From Pseudomonas poae (GTDB taxonomy: Bacteria; Pseudomonadota; Gammaproteobacteria; Pseudomonadales; Pseudomonadaceae), in assembly GCF_001439785.1 (NCBI RefSeq), contig NZ_JYLI01000001.1:124001-188000 (forward strand): a DNA stretch of 64,000 bases. Reading direction: 5' to 3'. Positions 48,404-59,473 of the stretch are shown piece by piece. The notes beneath the pieces were generated by a model. That model saw only the letters and a list, made by a program, of their open reading frames with translations, did no database searches and had not been told where the DNA came from. Position numbers and translations under genes: made by a program. Each line of letters opens with the position of its first letter. Positions within the stretch are counted from its first letter, which is position 1.

Positions 48404-50484
48404 GCGAAGCGAACCTGGAAATCCTCGCCAGCCGCGCGGGCCTGGCCGTCGATTGGATCGACGCAAACGGCCGCCCGCAACGTGTGAGCGCCGACGCCCT
48501 GCGTGCCGTGTTGAAAGGCCTCGGCCACCCGGCCGACAACGATGCCGAGATCGACGCCAGCCTGCATGAACTGGAACAGGCGCAACACGACAAACACCTG
48601 CCGCCCCTGCTGACTGTCGAAAGCGGCGACGGCCTCGACCTGGCGCGCTTCTTTGCCCCTGACACGCCCTGCCGAGTGAACCTGGAACAAGGTGAAACCC
48701 TTGAGCTGCGCCTGGACGATAACGCGGTGCTGCCAGGGGTGATCGCGCTCGGGTATCACCAGGTGCGTATCGCTGACCAAGCGTTCACGCTCGCCGTGGC
48801 GCCCCGCCATTGCTACAGCGTGGCCGAAGCGGTCGATACCCACCCTGCCCGCGCCTGGGGCCTCAGTGCCCAGCTGTATTCGCTGCGGCGTCTCGGCGAT
48901 GGCGGTTTCGGCGATACCCAGGCCCTGGAAAACCTGGTGCGCGCCGCTGCCGAACGCGGCGCCGATGCGTTGGCGATCAGCCCGATGCACGCGATGTTCA
49001 GCGCCAACACCGGCAGCTACAGCCCCTACTCGCCGTCCAGCCGCCTGTTTCTCAACAGCCTTTACGCCTCGCCCGCCAGCATCCTTGGCGAACGGGAAGT
49101 GCGTGACGCCATTGAGGCCCTGGGCCTGGACGAAGAACTGCACCGGCTCGAACAGGACACGCTGATCGACTGGCCGGCCGCGGCCAACGCCAAACAGCGC
49201 CTGCTGCGCGCACTGTATGAAGACTTTCGCCACGGCCATCACCCACAGCACACCGACTTCCTGAGCTTTCGCCAGGCCGGTGGCGAAGCCCTGGAAAACC
49301 ATTGCCGTTTTGAGGCCGTACAAGCGATGCGCGCCGCTACCGGGGAAGACCTCGACTGGCGCCACTGGCCCGAGGACTGGCGCACGCCGCAGAGCCCGGC
49401 ACTGGCGCAATTTGCCGAGGATAACCGCGACGAAATCGGCTTCTACGCCTTCAGCCAATGGCTGATCGCGCGCTGCCTGGCACGTGCGCAACAAGCCGCA
49501 CGCGGCAGCGGCATGGGCGTGGGCCTGATCGCCGACCTGGCCGTGGGCGCCGACGGCGGCGGCAGCCAGGCCTGGAGCCGCCAGGATGAACTGCTCGCCG
49601 ACCTCACCGTGGGCGCGCCGCCGGATATTCTCAACCGTGCAGGCCAGGGCTGGGGCATTTCCGCGTTCTCTCCGGAAGGCCTCAAGCGCAACGGCTTTCG
49701 TGCCTTCATCGAAATGCTACGCGCCAATTTCGCCCATGCCGGTGGCCTGCGCATCGACCATGTGATGGGCCTGCAGCGTCTGTGGGTAATCCCCATGAAC
49801 GCCTCGCCGCGCGAAGGGGCTTATCTGTATTTTCCGGTGGACGACATGCTGCGTCTGCTGGCGCTGGAGTCGCACCGCCACCAGGCCATCGTGCTGGGCG
49901 AAGACCTCGGCACCGTTCCCGACGGCCTGCGGGAAAAACTGAGCAGCCGCTCCATCCTCGGCATGCGCGTGCTGTTGTTCGAACAGAACCATGAGGGCCG
50001 GTTCACGCCGATTCTCGACTGGCCGGACAACGCCCTGGCGACCACCAGTACCCACGACCTGCCCACCCTCAATGGTTGGTGGCACAGCCGCGATATCGAC
50101 TGGAACGTCCAGCTCGGCCTGATCGACGCCCCCACCGTAGAGCAATGGAGCGAGCACCGCCTGCGCGAACGCCAGGCGCTGCGCCAGGCCCTCAGCCAGG
50201 ACCCGCAGAACTTCGTCGACGAGATCCGCAACGAAACCGATCACATGATCGACGCTAGCGTGCGTTACCTGGGCCACACCCGTGCGCCGCTGGTGTTGCT
50301 GCCGCTGGAAGATGCGCTGGGCATCGAAGAACAACCCAACCTGCCCGGCACCACCGATACCCATCCCAATTGGCGCCGCCGTCTGCCGGGCGAGGCCGCG
50401 AGCCTGCTCGACAATGCCGGCGCCGCGCGTCGCCTGGAACTGCTGGCCGTGGCGCGCAACCAAGCCTATGAGCGTGACCGATGA
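48400..50484 (+). CDS. malQ: 4-alpha-glucanotransferase MalQ (GH77)
   Basis: 694 residues from a TTG whose TTGA overlaps the treZ stop by four bases. GH77 catalytic elements are GLRIDHVMGLQRLWVIP (nucleophile Asp), LGEDLGTVP (acid Glu) and TSTHDLPTLNGWW. The N-terminal extension of about 150 residues is usual for the E. coli-type MalQ. It redistributes maltodextrins to supply chains for TreY and recycle short ones. Coupling to treZ and treY indicates one pathway. Confidence 0.95.
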   Translation: MSEANLEILASRAGLAVDWIDANGRPQRVSADALRAVLKGLGHPADNDAEIDASLHELEQAQHDKHLPPLLTVESGDGLDLARFFAPDTPCRVNLEQGETLELRLDDNAVLPGVIALGYHQVRIADQAFTLAVAPRHCYSVAEAVDTHPARAWGLSAQLYSLRRLGDGGFGDTQALENLVRAAAERGADALAISPMHAMFSANTGSYSPYSPSSRLFLNSLYASPASILGEREVRDAIEALGLDEELHRLEQDTLIDWPAAANAKQRLLRALYEDFRHGHHPQHTDFLSFRQAGGEALENHCRFEAVQAMRAATGEDLDWRHWPEDWRTPQSPALAQFAEDNRDEIGFYAFSQWLIARCLARAQQAARGSGMGVGLIADLAVGADGGGSQAWSRQDELLADLTVGAPPDILNRAGQGWGISAFSPEGLKRNGFRAFIEMLRANFAHAGGLRIDHVMGLQRLWVIPMNASPREGAYLYFPVDDMLRLLALESHRHQAIVLGEDLGTVPDGLREKLSSRSILGMRVLLFEQNHEGRFTPILDWPDNALATTSTHDLPTLNGWWHSRDIDWNVQLGLIDAPTVEQWSEHRLRERQALRQALSQDPQNFVDEIRNETDHMIDASVRYLGHTRAPLVLLPLEDALGIEEQPNLPGTTDTHPNWRRRLPGEAASLLDNAGAARRLELLAVARNQAYERDR

Positions 50485-53231
50485 AAGCACTGCCTCTGCG
50501 CGCTACCCAGCGCCTGCAATTCCATAAAGGCTTTACCCTCGATGACGCGGTGCCGCTGGTGCCGTACTTCGCCAGGCTGGGCATCAGCCACTTGTACGCC
50601 TCGCCGCTGCTGAGTGCGCGCGCCGGTTCCATGCACGGCTATGACGTGGTCGACCCGACCAGCGTCAACCCGGAACTGGGCGGCGAAGCGGCCCTGCGCC
50701 GGCTGGTCGCGGCCCTGCGCGAGCACGATATGGGGCTGATCCTCGATATCGTCTCCAACCACATGGCCGTTGGCGGTGCCGATAACCCCTGGTGGCTGGA
50801 CCTGCTGGAATGGGGTCGCCTGAGCCCCTACAGCGAATTCTTCGACATTCAGTGGCACTCGCCGGACCCGCTGCTCAAGGGCCAGTTGCTGATGCCGTTT
50901 CTGGGCAGCGACTACGGCGAAGCCCTGCAGACCGGCACCCTTAAATTGTTGTTTGACGCCCGGCACGGTGCGTTCTACGTCGAGCATTACGAGCACCGCT
51001 TCCCGATCTGCCCGCGCGACTACGCGATGATCCTGGGCACTGACGAGCCACTCAAACCGCTCGCCGAGCGCTTCAGCGCCCTCGCCCATCAGGACGACGC
51101 CTATGCCGAAGCCGCCTGGCTCAAGCAGGCGCTGGCCGAGCGTGCCACCGAAGTGCTGCCGGCCATCGAGCAGCGCCTGGCGGCGTTCGACAGCCGTGAA
51201 CCGGCGGGCTTCAAGCGCCTGCACCAATTGCTCGAACAACAGGCTTACCGCCTGGCCAGCTGGCGCACGGCGGCGGACGATATCAACTGGCGGCGCTTCT
51301 TCGACGTCAACGAGCTGGGCGGCCTGCGGGTGGAACGTGCGGCGGTGTTCGAAGCCACCCATGGCAAGATTTTCGAGCTGATCAGCGAAGGGCTGGTGGA
51401 CGGCCTGCGCATCGACCACATCGACGGCCTGGCCGACCCGCGCGGTTACTGCCGCAAGCTGCGCCGCCGGGTGGACTCGCTGGCACCGGCCCGGCACTTG
51501 CCGATCTTTGTCGAGAAGATCCTTGGCGAAGGCGAAACCCTGCGCGAAGACTGGCAAGTGGACGGCACCACCGGCTACGAATTCATGAACCAGCTATCGC
51601 TGCTGCAACACGACCCGCAAGGCTTTGCGCCGCTGGCCGAGCTGTGGACCCGTCACAGCGAGCGGCCTTCGGCGTTTATCGAGGAAGCCCGACTGGCGCG
51701 CCAGCAAATTCTCAATGGCTCCCTGGGCGGTGACTTCGAAAGCGTCGCCCAGGCGCTGCTGCAGGTGGCGCGCGACGACGTGATGACCCGCGACCTGACC
51801 CTGGGCGCCATTCGCCGGGCCTTGCAGGAACTGATCGTGCACTTCCCGGTGTACCGCACTTACATCAGCGCCCGTGGCCGCAGCGCCGCTGACGACGAAA
51901 TCTTCCAACAGGCCATGGACGGTGCGCGCAGCACCTTGAACGAAAACGACTGGCCCGTGCTCGACCACCTCGAACAGTGGCTCGGCGGCCAGCCGTGGCG
52001 CAATCGCCCGGTGGGCCGCGAACGCAAGATCCTCAAGCATGCCTGCGTGCGTTTCCAGCAGCTGACGTCGCCCGCCGCCGCCAAGGCCGTGGAAGACACC
52101 GCGTTCTATCGCTCGGTGGTGCTGCTGTCGCGCAACGATGTGGGCTTCAGTACCGAGCAGTTCAGCGCGCCGCTCGACGCCTTCCATGCCGTCAACCAAC
52201 AACGTTTGCAGGCTTTTCCGGATAACCTGCTGGCCACCGCCACCCACGATCACAAGCGCGGCGAAGACACCCGCGCGCGCCTGGCGGTGCTCAGCGAGTG
52301 CGCGCCGTGGTATGTCGAGCAGGTGGAACACTGGCGCACCCTTGCCGCGCCCTTGCGCAGCGAGGCCGACATACCCAGCGCCGGCGACGAGTTGATCCTG
52401 TACCAGGTGCTGCTGGGCAGTTGGCCGCTGGACATGGGCTCGGACTTTACCGACTACCAGCAACGCCTGTGGCAATGGCAACAGAAGGCCTTGCGTGAAG
52501 CCAAATTGCAAAGCAGCTGGAGCGCGCCCAACGAAGCTTACGAACAAGGCGTGGAAGCGTTTCTCTCGCGCCTGTTGCTCAGCGACGACGGCCGCGCACT
52601 GCGCGATGCCATCGGCAGCGCCGCCCAGGCCATCGCACCGGCCGGGGCCCTGAATGGCCTGGCGCAAACCTTGCTTCGCGTCACTGTGCCGGGTGTGCCG
52701 GACCTGTACCAGGGCGCCGAGTTCTGGGATTTCAGCCTGGTGGACCCGGATAACCGTCGCCCGGTGGATTTCAGCGCACGGCAACTCTCGCTGGACACGC
52801 CGCCGGATCCTGGTGAGCTGTTGTTCCACTGGCGTGACGGAAGGATCAAGCAGGCGTTGATCGCCCAGGTGCTGGCCTTGCGCAAGGCCCATCCCGAGGT
52901 GTTCCGCAGCGGCAGCTACACGCCGCTGGAAGTGGTCGGGCAACACGCCGACCATGTGGTTGCATTCTGCCGCGAGCACGCCGGAACACAGGTGCTGGTG
53001 GTGGTGCCACGCTGGCCGCAGCGCCTGCTTGAAAACGGTGTGCATCCCACCATCACTGCGCAGGTTTGGGGCGATACGCGGGTGAAATTACCGTTCAACG
53101 CGCCAACGCAAAACTGGAAGGGACTTTTTCATACAGGCGCAGTCACACCAGACAAGGAGCTGTTGATCAGCACTGCCCTGGGGGATTTCCCGGTCAATGT
53201 CTTTATCAATCCTGATATTCAAGAAAGCTGA
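50481..53231 (+). CDS. treY: Malto-oligosyltrehalose synthase TreY (GH13)
   Basis: 916 residues; the ATG overlaps the malQ stop (ATGA). TreY patterns are YASPLLSARAGSMHGYDVVDP, VSNHMAVGG, DGLRIDHIDGLADPRGY (nucleophile), VEKILGEGE (acid) and ATHDHKRGEDTRARL. It converts the reducing end of a maltodextrin into a trehalose unit. A DUF2934 gene follows after 23 bases. Confidence 0.95.
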   Translation: MKALPLRATQRLQFHKGFTLDDAVPLVPYFARLGISHLYASPLLSARAGSMHGYDVVDPTSVNPELGGEAALRRLVAALREHDMGLILDIVSNHMAVGGADNPWWLDLLEWGRLSPYSEFFDIQWHSPDPLLKGQLLMPFLGSDYGEALQTGTLKLLFDARHGAFYVEHYEHRFPICPRDYAMILGTDEPLKPLAERFSALAHQDDAYAEAAWLKQALAERATEVLPAIEQRLAAFDSREPAGFKRLHQLLEQQAYRLASWRTAADDINWRRFFDVNELGGLRVERAAVFEATHGKIFELISEGLVDGLRIDHIDGLADPRGYCRKLRRRVDSLAPARHLPIFVEKILGEGETLREDWQVDGTTGYEFMNQLSLLQHDPQGFAPLAELWTRHSERPSAFIEEARLARQQILNGSLGGDFESVAQALLQVARDDVMTRDLTLGAIRRALQELIVHFPVYRTYISARGRSAADDEIFQQAMDGARSTLNENDWPVLDHLEQWLGGQPWRNRPVGRERKILKHACVRFQQLTSPAAAKAVEDTAFYRSVVLLSRNDVGFSTEQFSAPLDAFHAVNQQRLQAFPDNLLATATHDHKRGEDTRARLAVLSECAPWYVEQVEHWRTLAAPLRSEADIPSAGDELILYQVLLGSWPLDMGSDFTDYQQRLWQWQQKALREAKLQSSWSAPNEAYEQGVEAFLSRLLLSDDGRALRDAIGSAAQAIAPAGALNGLAQTLLRVTVPGVPDLYQGAEFWDFSLVDPDNRRPVDFSARQLSLDTPPDPGELLFHWRDGRIKQALIAQVLALRKAHPEVFRSGSYTPLEVVGQHADHVVAFCREHAGTQVLVVVPRWPQRLLENGVHPTITAQVWGDTRVKLPFNAPTQNWKGLFHTGAVTPDKELLISTALGDFPVNVFINPDIQES

Positions 53232-53254
53232 ACATTTTCTGTGAGGAGTGTGTG

Positions 53255-53542
53255 ATGAGTAATGAAGACAAACGCATTCGCGAATTGGCGCATCAGATCT
53301 GGGAATCCGAAGGCAAGCCCCATGGTGACGACGCTCGCCACTGGGAGATGGCACGCAAGCTGGCCGAAGCCGAGGCGTTGACGCCGAGCAAGAGCAAGCC
53401 TGCGGACAAAGACAAACCCAAAGCCGGGCCAAAGGCCGCGCCTAAAGCTGCGCCCAAGCCCAAGCCGGCACCCGCTGCGGCCGGCAAAAGGGCTGCCCCG
53501 GCGGCGAAAAAGCCGCCGGCGCCGAAAAAACCAAAGCCTTGA
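53255..53542 (+). CDS. DUF2934 protein with histone-H1-like Lys/Pro/Ala tail
   Basis: 95 residues from the ATG at 53255 (GAGGAG upstream). Residues 1-40 form the DUF2934 motif (RIRELAHQIWESEGKPHGDDARHWEMARKLAE). Residues 45-95 are almost only Lys, Pro and Ala (repeated PKAAPK and PAPKKPKP), like eukaryotic histone H1 tails and AlgP-type proteins. It is the last gene of the treZ-malQ-treY transcript; a terminator follows at once. The function is unknown; nucleic-acid binding through the tail is an inference. Confidence 0.85.
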   Translation: MSNEDKRIRELAHQIWESEGKPHGDDARHWEMARKLAEAEALTPSKSKPADKDKPKAGPKAAPKAAPKPKPAPAAAGKRAAPAAKKPPAPKKPKP

Positions 53543-53547
53543 CCTCC

Positions 53548-53585
53548 ACACCGCTTGTCGACACGGTCGCCAAGCGGTGTTTTTA
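53548..53585 (+). terminator. Rho-independent terminator after the trehalose operon
   Basis: ACACCGCTTG and CAAGCGGTGT form a ten-pair stem with a 13-base loop, followed by a T-run. It separates the treZ-malQ-treY-DUF2934 transcript from glgX. Confidence 0.85.
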
Positions 53586-53661
53586 CCTTCCAGACCGTCA
53601 GCTGAATTTCCGTCAGAATGGCCGCGTTCGGCCTGAAAAAGACCATTGCAGGAGCAACACC

Positions 53662-55818
<2,157 letters not shown>

Positions 55819-55819
55819 G

Positions 55820-56818
55820 ATGGCTTTGCACGGATTCCTTCGCGGCTACCGGGGCTATGCGGACACGCAGGCCCTGGGTGATGCCCTGAAGGCACTTCAG
55901 GAAGAAGGACTCGATCAACTCCCGCTGCCCGGCAGCGGGCAGACCCTGGAGCGGTTCAGCCGCCTGGCGCAGGTGGCCGGGCATGACCTGCGCCTGTGCA
56001 AGTTGTTCGAGGGCCACACCGACGCGTTGGCGATCATGGCCGAGTTGCGCTGCCCGCTGCCGCCGTTGGGCAGCACATGGGGCATGTGGGCCGCCGAACC
56101 GCCCGATGCGAAAGTGCGGGTGCGCAAGGCGGGCCAGCGTCTGCTGCTGGAGGGGCGCAAGGCGTGGTGTTCGGGCGCGGCGGTGGTCAGCCATGGATTG
56201 CTCACCGCCTGGGATGAAGAGGATCGCCAGCAACTGGTGGCGGTGGAGATGCACCAGCCCGGCGTCACGGTGACCGATCAAGGCTGGAACGCGGTGGGCA
56301 TGGCGGCCACCGGCAGTGTCGAGGTGGTTTTCAATGAGGCTTGGGGCATTGCCATCGGCCAACCTGGAGATTATCTCGCGCGGCCGGGCTTCTGGCATGG
56401 CGGCGTCGGTATTGCCGCGTGCTGGTACGGTGGCGCGCAGCGTCTGGCCGAAGTGCTGCGCGAGCAGTGCGGCAAGCGCCCTGAACCCCATGCCCTGGCG
56501 CACCTGGGTGCAATCGACAGTGCGTTGAACAGCGCCGCCTGTGTGCTGCGCGCCAGTGCCTGGCAAATCGACCAGGCGCCTCTGGCTGACGCGCGCATAT
56601 TGGCCCAGCAGGCGCGCGCCAGCATCGAGGACATGACCGAACAGGTGATCCAGCATGTCGGCCGTGCCGTCGGCGCCGGGCCTTATTGCAAGGATCCGCA
56701 TTTTGCCCAGTTGATGGCAGACCTGCCGGTGTACGTGCGCCAAAGCCATGCCGAACGTGACCTCGCCGCGCTCGGCGAGCTGGTGGCGGGCGAGCCGTCC
56801 GGGAGGTGGCAGTTATGA
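55820..56818 (+). CDS. Acyl-CoA dehydrogenase-like flavoprotein
   Basis: 332 residues from the ATG at 55820; the glgX TGA ends at 55818. The middle domain carries RKAWCSGAAVVSHGLLTAW, a form of the acyl-CoA dehydrogenase flavin loop, and a helical C-terminal domain follows. It is shorter than typical members (about 380). The end reads VRQSHAERDLAALG, with no recognisable EG catalytic-base motif of classic acyl-CoA dehydrogenases. The chemistry may therefore differ. The neighbours (PIG-L deacetylase, methyltransferase) suggest a small modification pathway rather than fatty-acid oxidation. Confidence 0.8.
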   Translation: MALHGFLRGYRGYADTQALGDALKALQEEGLDQLPLPGSGQTLERFSRLAQVAGHDLRLCKLFEGHTDALAIMAELRCPLPPLGSTWGMWAAEPPDAKVRVRKAGQRLLLEGRKAWCSGAAVVSHGLLTAWDEEDRQQLVAVEMHQPGVTVTDQGWNAVGMAATGSVEVVFNEAWGIAIGQPGDYLARPGFWHGGVGIAACWYGGAQRLAEVLREQCGKRPEPHALAHLGAIDSALNSAACVLRASAWQIDQAPLADARILAQQARASIEDMTEQVIQHVGRAVGAGPYCKDPHFAQLMADLPVYVRQSHAERDLAALGELVAGEPSGRWQL

Positions 56819-57573
56819 AACCCAACCCGATCGTCGGCCAGGGCACGCCCTTGCACCAATGGCAGAACTCACCTCACATGGCCGGATTGCCCCAGATCAG
56901 CGTCGAACAACTGGTGCCGGAAGGGTGTCGCGCCGTGATCATCGCGCCGCACCCGGACGATGAAGTGCTCGGCACGGGCGGTCTGCTGCAAGGCTTGGCC
57001 GCGTTGGGCCGGCCGATCCAGCTGATTTCGGTCACGGACGGCAGCGCCAGTCATCCGGGTTCGCAACGCTGGCCGGTGGAGCGTTTGAGTGTGGTGCGCC
57101 CGCAAGAGTCGGCCCAGGCCCTGCATCGCCTGGGGGTGCCGCTGCATAGTCTTAAATGGCTGCGCGCAGGCTTTACCGACAGCAAGGTCGCCGCCCGCGA
57201 AGCGCAATTGGTGGCGTTCATCCAGCGCTACCTCAAGCCTGATGATGTGGTGTTCGCCACTTGGCGCGAAGATGGGCATTGCGACCATGAAGCGGTCGGT
57301 CGCGCCAGCGCCAAGGCTGCCGAGCATGTCGGCGCTACGCTCTACGAGCTGCCGGTGTGGACCTGGCACTGGGCGACCCCGGAGGACAGCCAGGTGCCCT
57401 GGCACCGCGCACGCAAGATCCCGTTGAGCCCCGAAGCGGTGGCCCGCAAGCGCCACGCGATCCATGCGTTTGCCAGCCAACTGGAGGGTGACGCGCAGAT
57501 CGGCCTGGCGCCGGTTCTGGCGCCCCATGTGGTCGAACGGCTGCTGCAACCTTTTGAAGTGGTGTTCGTATGA
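56815..57573 (+). CDS. PIG-L family deacetylase, catalytic residues intact
   Basis: 252 residues; the ATG overlaps the previous stop (ATGA). The metal/catalytic motif is A44-P-H46-P-D48-D49-E50 and the second site is G154-H155-C-D-H158. These are the zinc ligands (His, second Asp, last His) plus the Asp and His used as acid/base in PIG-L/MshB enzymes. It should remove an N-acetyl group from an amino sugar or related substrate. It is coupled on both sides, to the dehydrogenase-like and methyltransferase genes. Confidence 0.9.
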   Translation: MKPNPIVGQGTPLHQWQNSPHMAGLPQISVEQLVPEGCRAVIIAPHPDDEVLGTGGLLQGLAALGRPIQLISVTDGSASHPGSQRWPVERLSVVRPQESAQALHRLGVPLHSLKWLRAGFTDSKVAAREAQLVAFIQRYLKPDDVVFATWREDGHCDHEAVGRASAKAAEHVGATLYELPVWTWHWATPEDSQVPWHRARKIPLSPEAVARKRHAIHAFASQLEGDAQIGLAPVLAPHVVERLLQPFEVVFV

Positions 57574-58169
57574 GTGTCGCCACGCCCTATTTCGATCAAT
57601 TATTCGACGGCAACGATGACCCCTGGGCGTTCCGCCAACGCTGGTACGAGCAACGCAAACGTGCGCTGACCCTGGCGGTCTTGACCCGCCCGCACTACGC
57701 CTCGATCTTCGAACCCGGCTGTGCCAACGGCGAGCTGAGCGCTGCGCTGGCGCCACGCTGTGACCGGCTGTTGTGCTGCGACACCGCCTCGGCGGCGGTG
57801 GCCCTGGCGAGAACCCGTCTGCAGGAATTCCCCCACGCGCGGGTGCAGCAAAGTCGGCTGCCGCAGGACTGGCCCGAGGGCCGGTTTGAACTGATTGTAT
57901 TGAGCGAATGGTGTTACTACCTGGATGCCGATGACCTTGGCCGCTTGATCGACCACGCCCTCGGGTCGCTCACCGCCAACGGCCAACTGCTGGCCTGCCA
58001 CTGGCGCCCGGCCATTGAAGGCTGCCCGCAGACCGCCGAACAGGTGCATGCCCTGCTCGACCAGCGCCTGGCGATGCCGCGCGTGCTGATGCACCATGAA
58101 GCGGATTTTATCCTCGACCTGTGGAGCCGCGACGGCACCTCGGTCGCCGCTCAAGAAGGACTGTGCTGA
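57570..58169 (+). CDS. SAM-dependent methyltransferase (NodS-like)
   Basis: 199 residues; the ATG overlaps the PIG-L stop (ATGA). The SAM-binding motif is IFEPGCANGELSAALAPRCDRLLCCDTA (about 47-74), and LIVLSEWCYYLDADDL is the post-I/active-site region. The N-terminus (FDQLFDGNDDPWAFRQRWYEQRK) resembles NodS-type N-methyltransferases that act on deacetylated chito-oligosaccharides. This fits a preceding deacetylase: removal of acetyl, then N-methylation. That order is an inference. Confidence 0.85.
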   Translation: MSVATPYFDQLFDGNDDPWAFRQRWYEQRKRALTLAVLTRPHYASIFEPGCANGELSAALAPRCDRLLCCDTASAAVALARTRLQEFPHARVQQSRLPQDWPEGRFELIVLSEWCYYLDADDLGRLIDHALGSLTANGQLLACHWRPAIEGCPQTAEQVHALLDQRLAMPRVLMHHEADFILDLWSRDGTSVAAQEGLC

Positions 58170-58360
58170 TCAGGGCCGCTTCGAAAAATCGTCGTCACAC
58201 CATGTAAAAACTCCAGATCCTTGTCTATGCTGACAACGCCTGACTGACATTCCAGGGTTGGAACGCCAGGCACTCGTCGCAATGGAGTCTGCGGCGGCTA
58301 CCCCCAGTGTCCTGCCGCAAGCGGTGGCGACCGAGCTCACTCGACAAGGATGTGTCACCC
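58170..58360. other. Gap between the methyltransferase and second PIG-L gene
   Basis: About 190 bases with no coding sequence that I can support. It breaks the tight coupling seen in the preceding genes, so the second PIG-L gene may have its own promoter. Confidence 0.4.
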
Positions 58361-59122
58361 ATGAATCCCGCTTCCCTGCGTGACGGCCGCCGTGGTCCCG
58401 CGCAAGTCTGGAACAGTGCGCCGCAATTGGCGCAGATCCCCGTCATTCATCCCAACGCCCTGGTGCCGCCAGGTGCCCGCGTGGTGGTGGTCGCGCCGCA
58501 CCCGGGCGATGAAGTACTGGCCTGCGGTGGCCTGTTGCAGCGCTTGACCCTGCTGGACCATCCGCTGCAATTGATTTCCATCACCGACGGCAGTGCCAGC
58601 CATCCGGGTTCGCGGGTATGGCCGGCCAGCCGGTTGAGCGTGGTGCGGCCCCAGGAAAGCGTGGAAGCGTTGCGCCGTCTGGGTATGCCGCTGCACAGCC
58701 TTAAATGGATTCGCGGCGGTTTCCGTGACGGCGGCCTGGCCGCTGATGAACACGCGGTGAGCCAATTTATCGCGCGTTATCTGCAACCCGGTGACGTGGT
58801 TTTTACCACCTGGCGCCACGACGGTACGCCCGACCACGAGGCAGTCGGGCGGGCCTGCGCAATAGCCTGCAACCTGGTCGGCGCGCATTTGTACGAATTG
58901 CCGGTGTGGGCCTGGCACAGTCCGGTGCGTGAAGGCTCGACAATGCCCTGGCTGCGCGCGCGCAAGGTGCGCCTGGACACCTGGAGCGTTGCACGCAAAC
59001 TGCACGCCGCCCACGCCTTCGCCAGCCAACTGGCTGGCGACCCCGCCATCGGCCTGCCGCCGCTGCTCGCCCATGACCTGCTCGAACGCATGCGCGAACC
59101 GTTCGAGATCGTGTTCGTTTAG
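58361..59122 (+). CDS. PIG-L family protein lacking catalytic Asp and His (probable pseudo-deacetylase)
   Basis: 253 residues from the ATG at 58361; the frame continues upstream without homology. It is a close paralogue of the PIG-L protein two genes upstream: LISITDGSASHPGS, RLSVVRPQES and LHSLKWIRGGF align throughout, and both end in FEIVFV/FEVVFV. The motif is A-P-H47-P-G49-D50-E51, so the first Asp (general base in MshB) is Gly. The second motif is G155-T156-P-D-H159, so the assisting His is Thr. The three presumed zinc ligands remain. It may bind the substrate without turning it over, or regulate its partner. Confidence 0.85.
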   Translation: MNPASLRDGRRGPAQVWNSAPQLAQIPVIHPNALVPPGARVVVVAPHPGDEVLACGGLLQRLTLLDHPLQLISITDGSASHPGSRVWPASRLSVVRPQESVEALRRLGMPLHSLKWIRGGFRDGGLAADEHAVSQFIARYLQPGDVVFTTWRHDGTPDHEAVGRACAIACNLVGAHLYELPVWAWHSPVREGSTMPWLRARKVRLDTWSVARKLHAAHAFASQLAGDPAIGLPPLLAHDLLERMREPFEIVFV

Positions 59123-59183
59123 CTCCCTGGCCCCAGTCCCGCTCAGTTAAGCGAACGCAATGCTTGAAGCAATGAAGATCAAA

Positions 59184-59280
59184 TGTGGGAGCGGGCTTGC
59201 CCGCGAAGGCGTCGGCCCAGCAAACATTGATGCTCACTGACACAACGCTTTCGCGGGCAAGTCGCCCCGGCGCTCCCATG
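59184..59280. repeat. REPIN of a second REP family
   Basis: TGTGGGAGCGGGCTTGCCCG opens the element and an inverted copy (TCGCGGGCAAGTCGCC then GCGCTCCCA) closes it around a 25-30-base spacer. It differs from the RAYT-flanking family but is followed by the same tail (GGGAATCTGCACTTAACTC at 59282). Confidence 0.85.
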
Positions 59281-59410
59281 GGGGAATCTGCACTTAACTC
59301 AACCGCATTGGCCCTCGCCCCTGGCATTTTAAACGCCAGACTAATGTGAAAAATTCGTTAACCAATTCTGCGCAAAGGCTTTTTTGCACGGACACCTTCT
59401 GTCACACTGA

Positions 59411-59425
59411 TGCGAATAATTATCA
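59411..59425. promoter_or_regulatory. Fur box upstream of the TonB-dependent receptor
   Basis: TGCGAATAATTATCA matches the 7-1-7 Fur consensus at 5 of 7 bases on the left arm and 7 of 7 on the right. It lies 49 bases before the receptor ATG in an A/T-rich stretch. Iron repression of the receptor is expected. Confidence 0.75.
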
Positions 59426-59473
59426 ACCGTTTTATTATTCGCCAGGGAAGGCGCATCGGGGAGAGTTTGTTCC

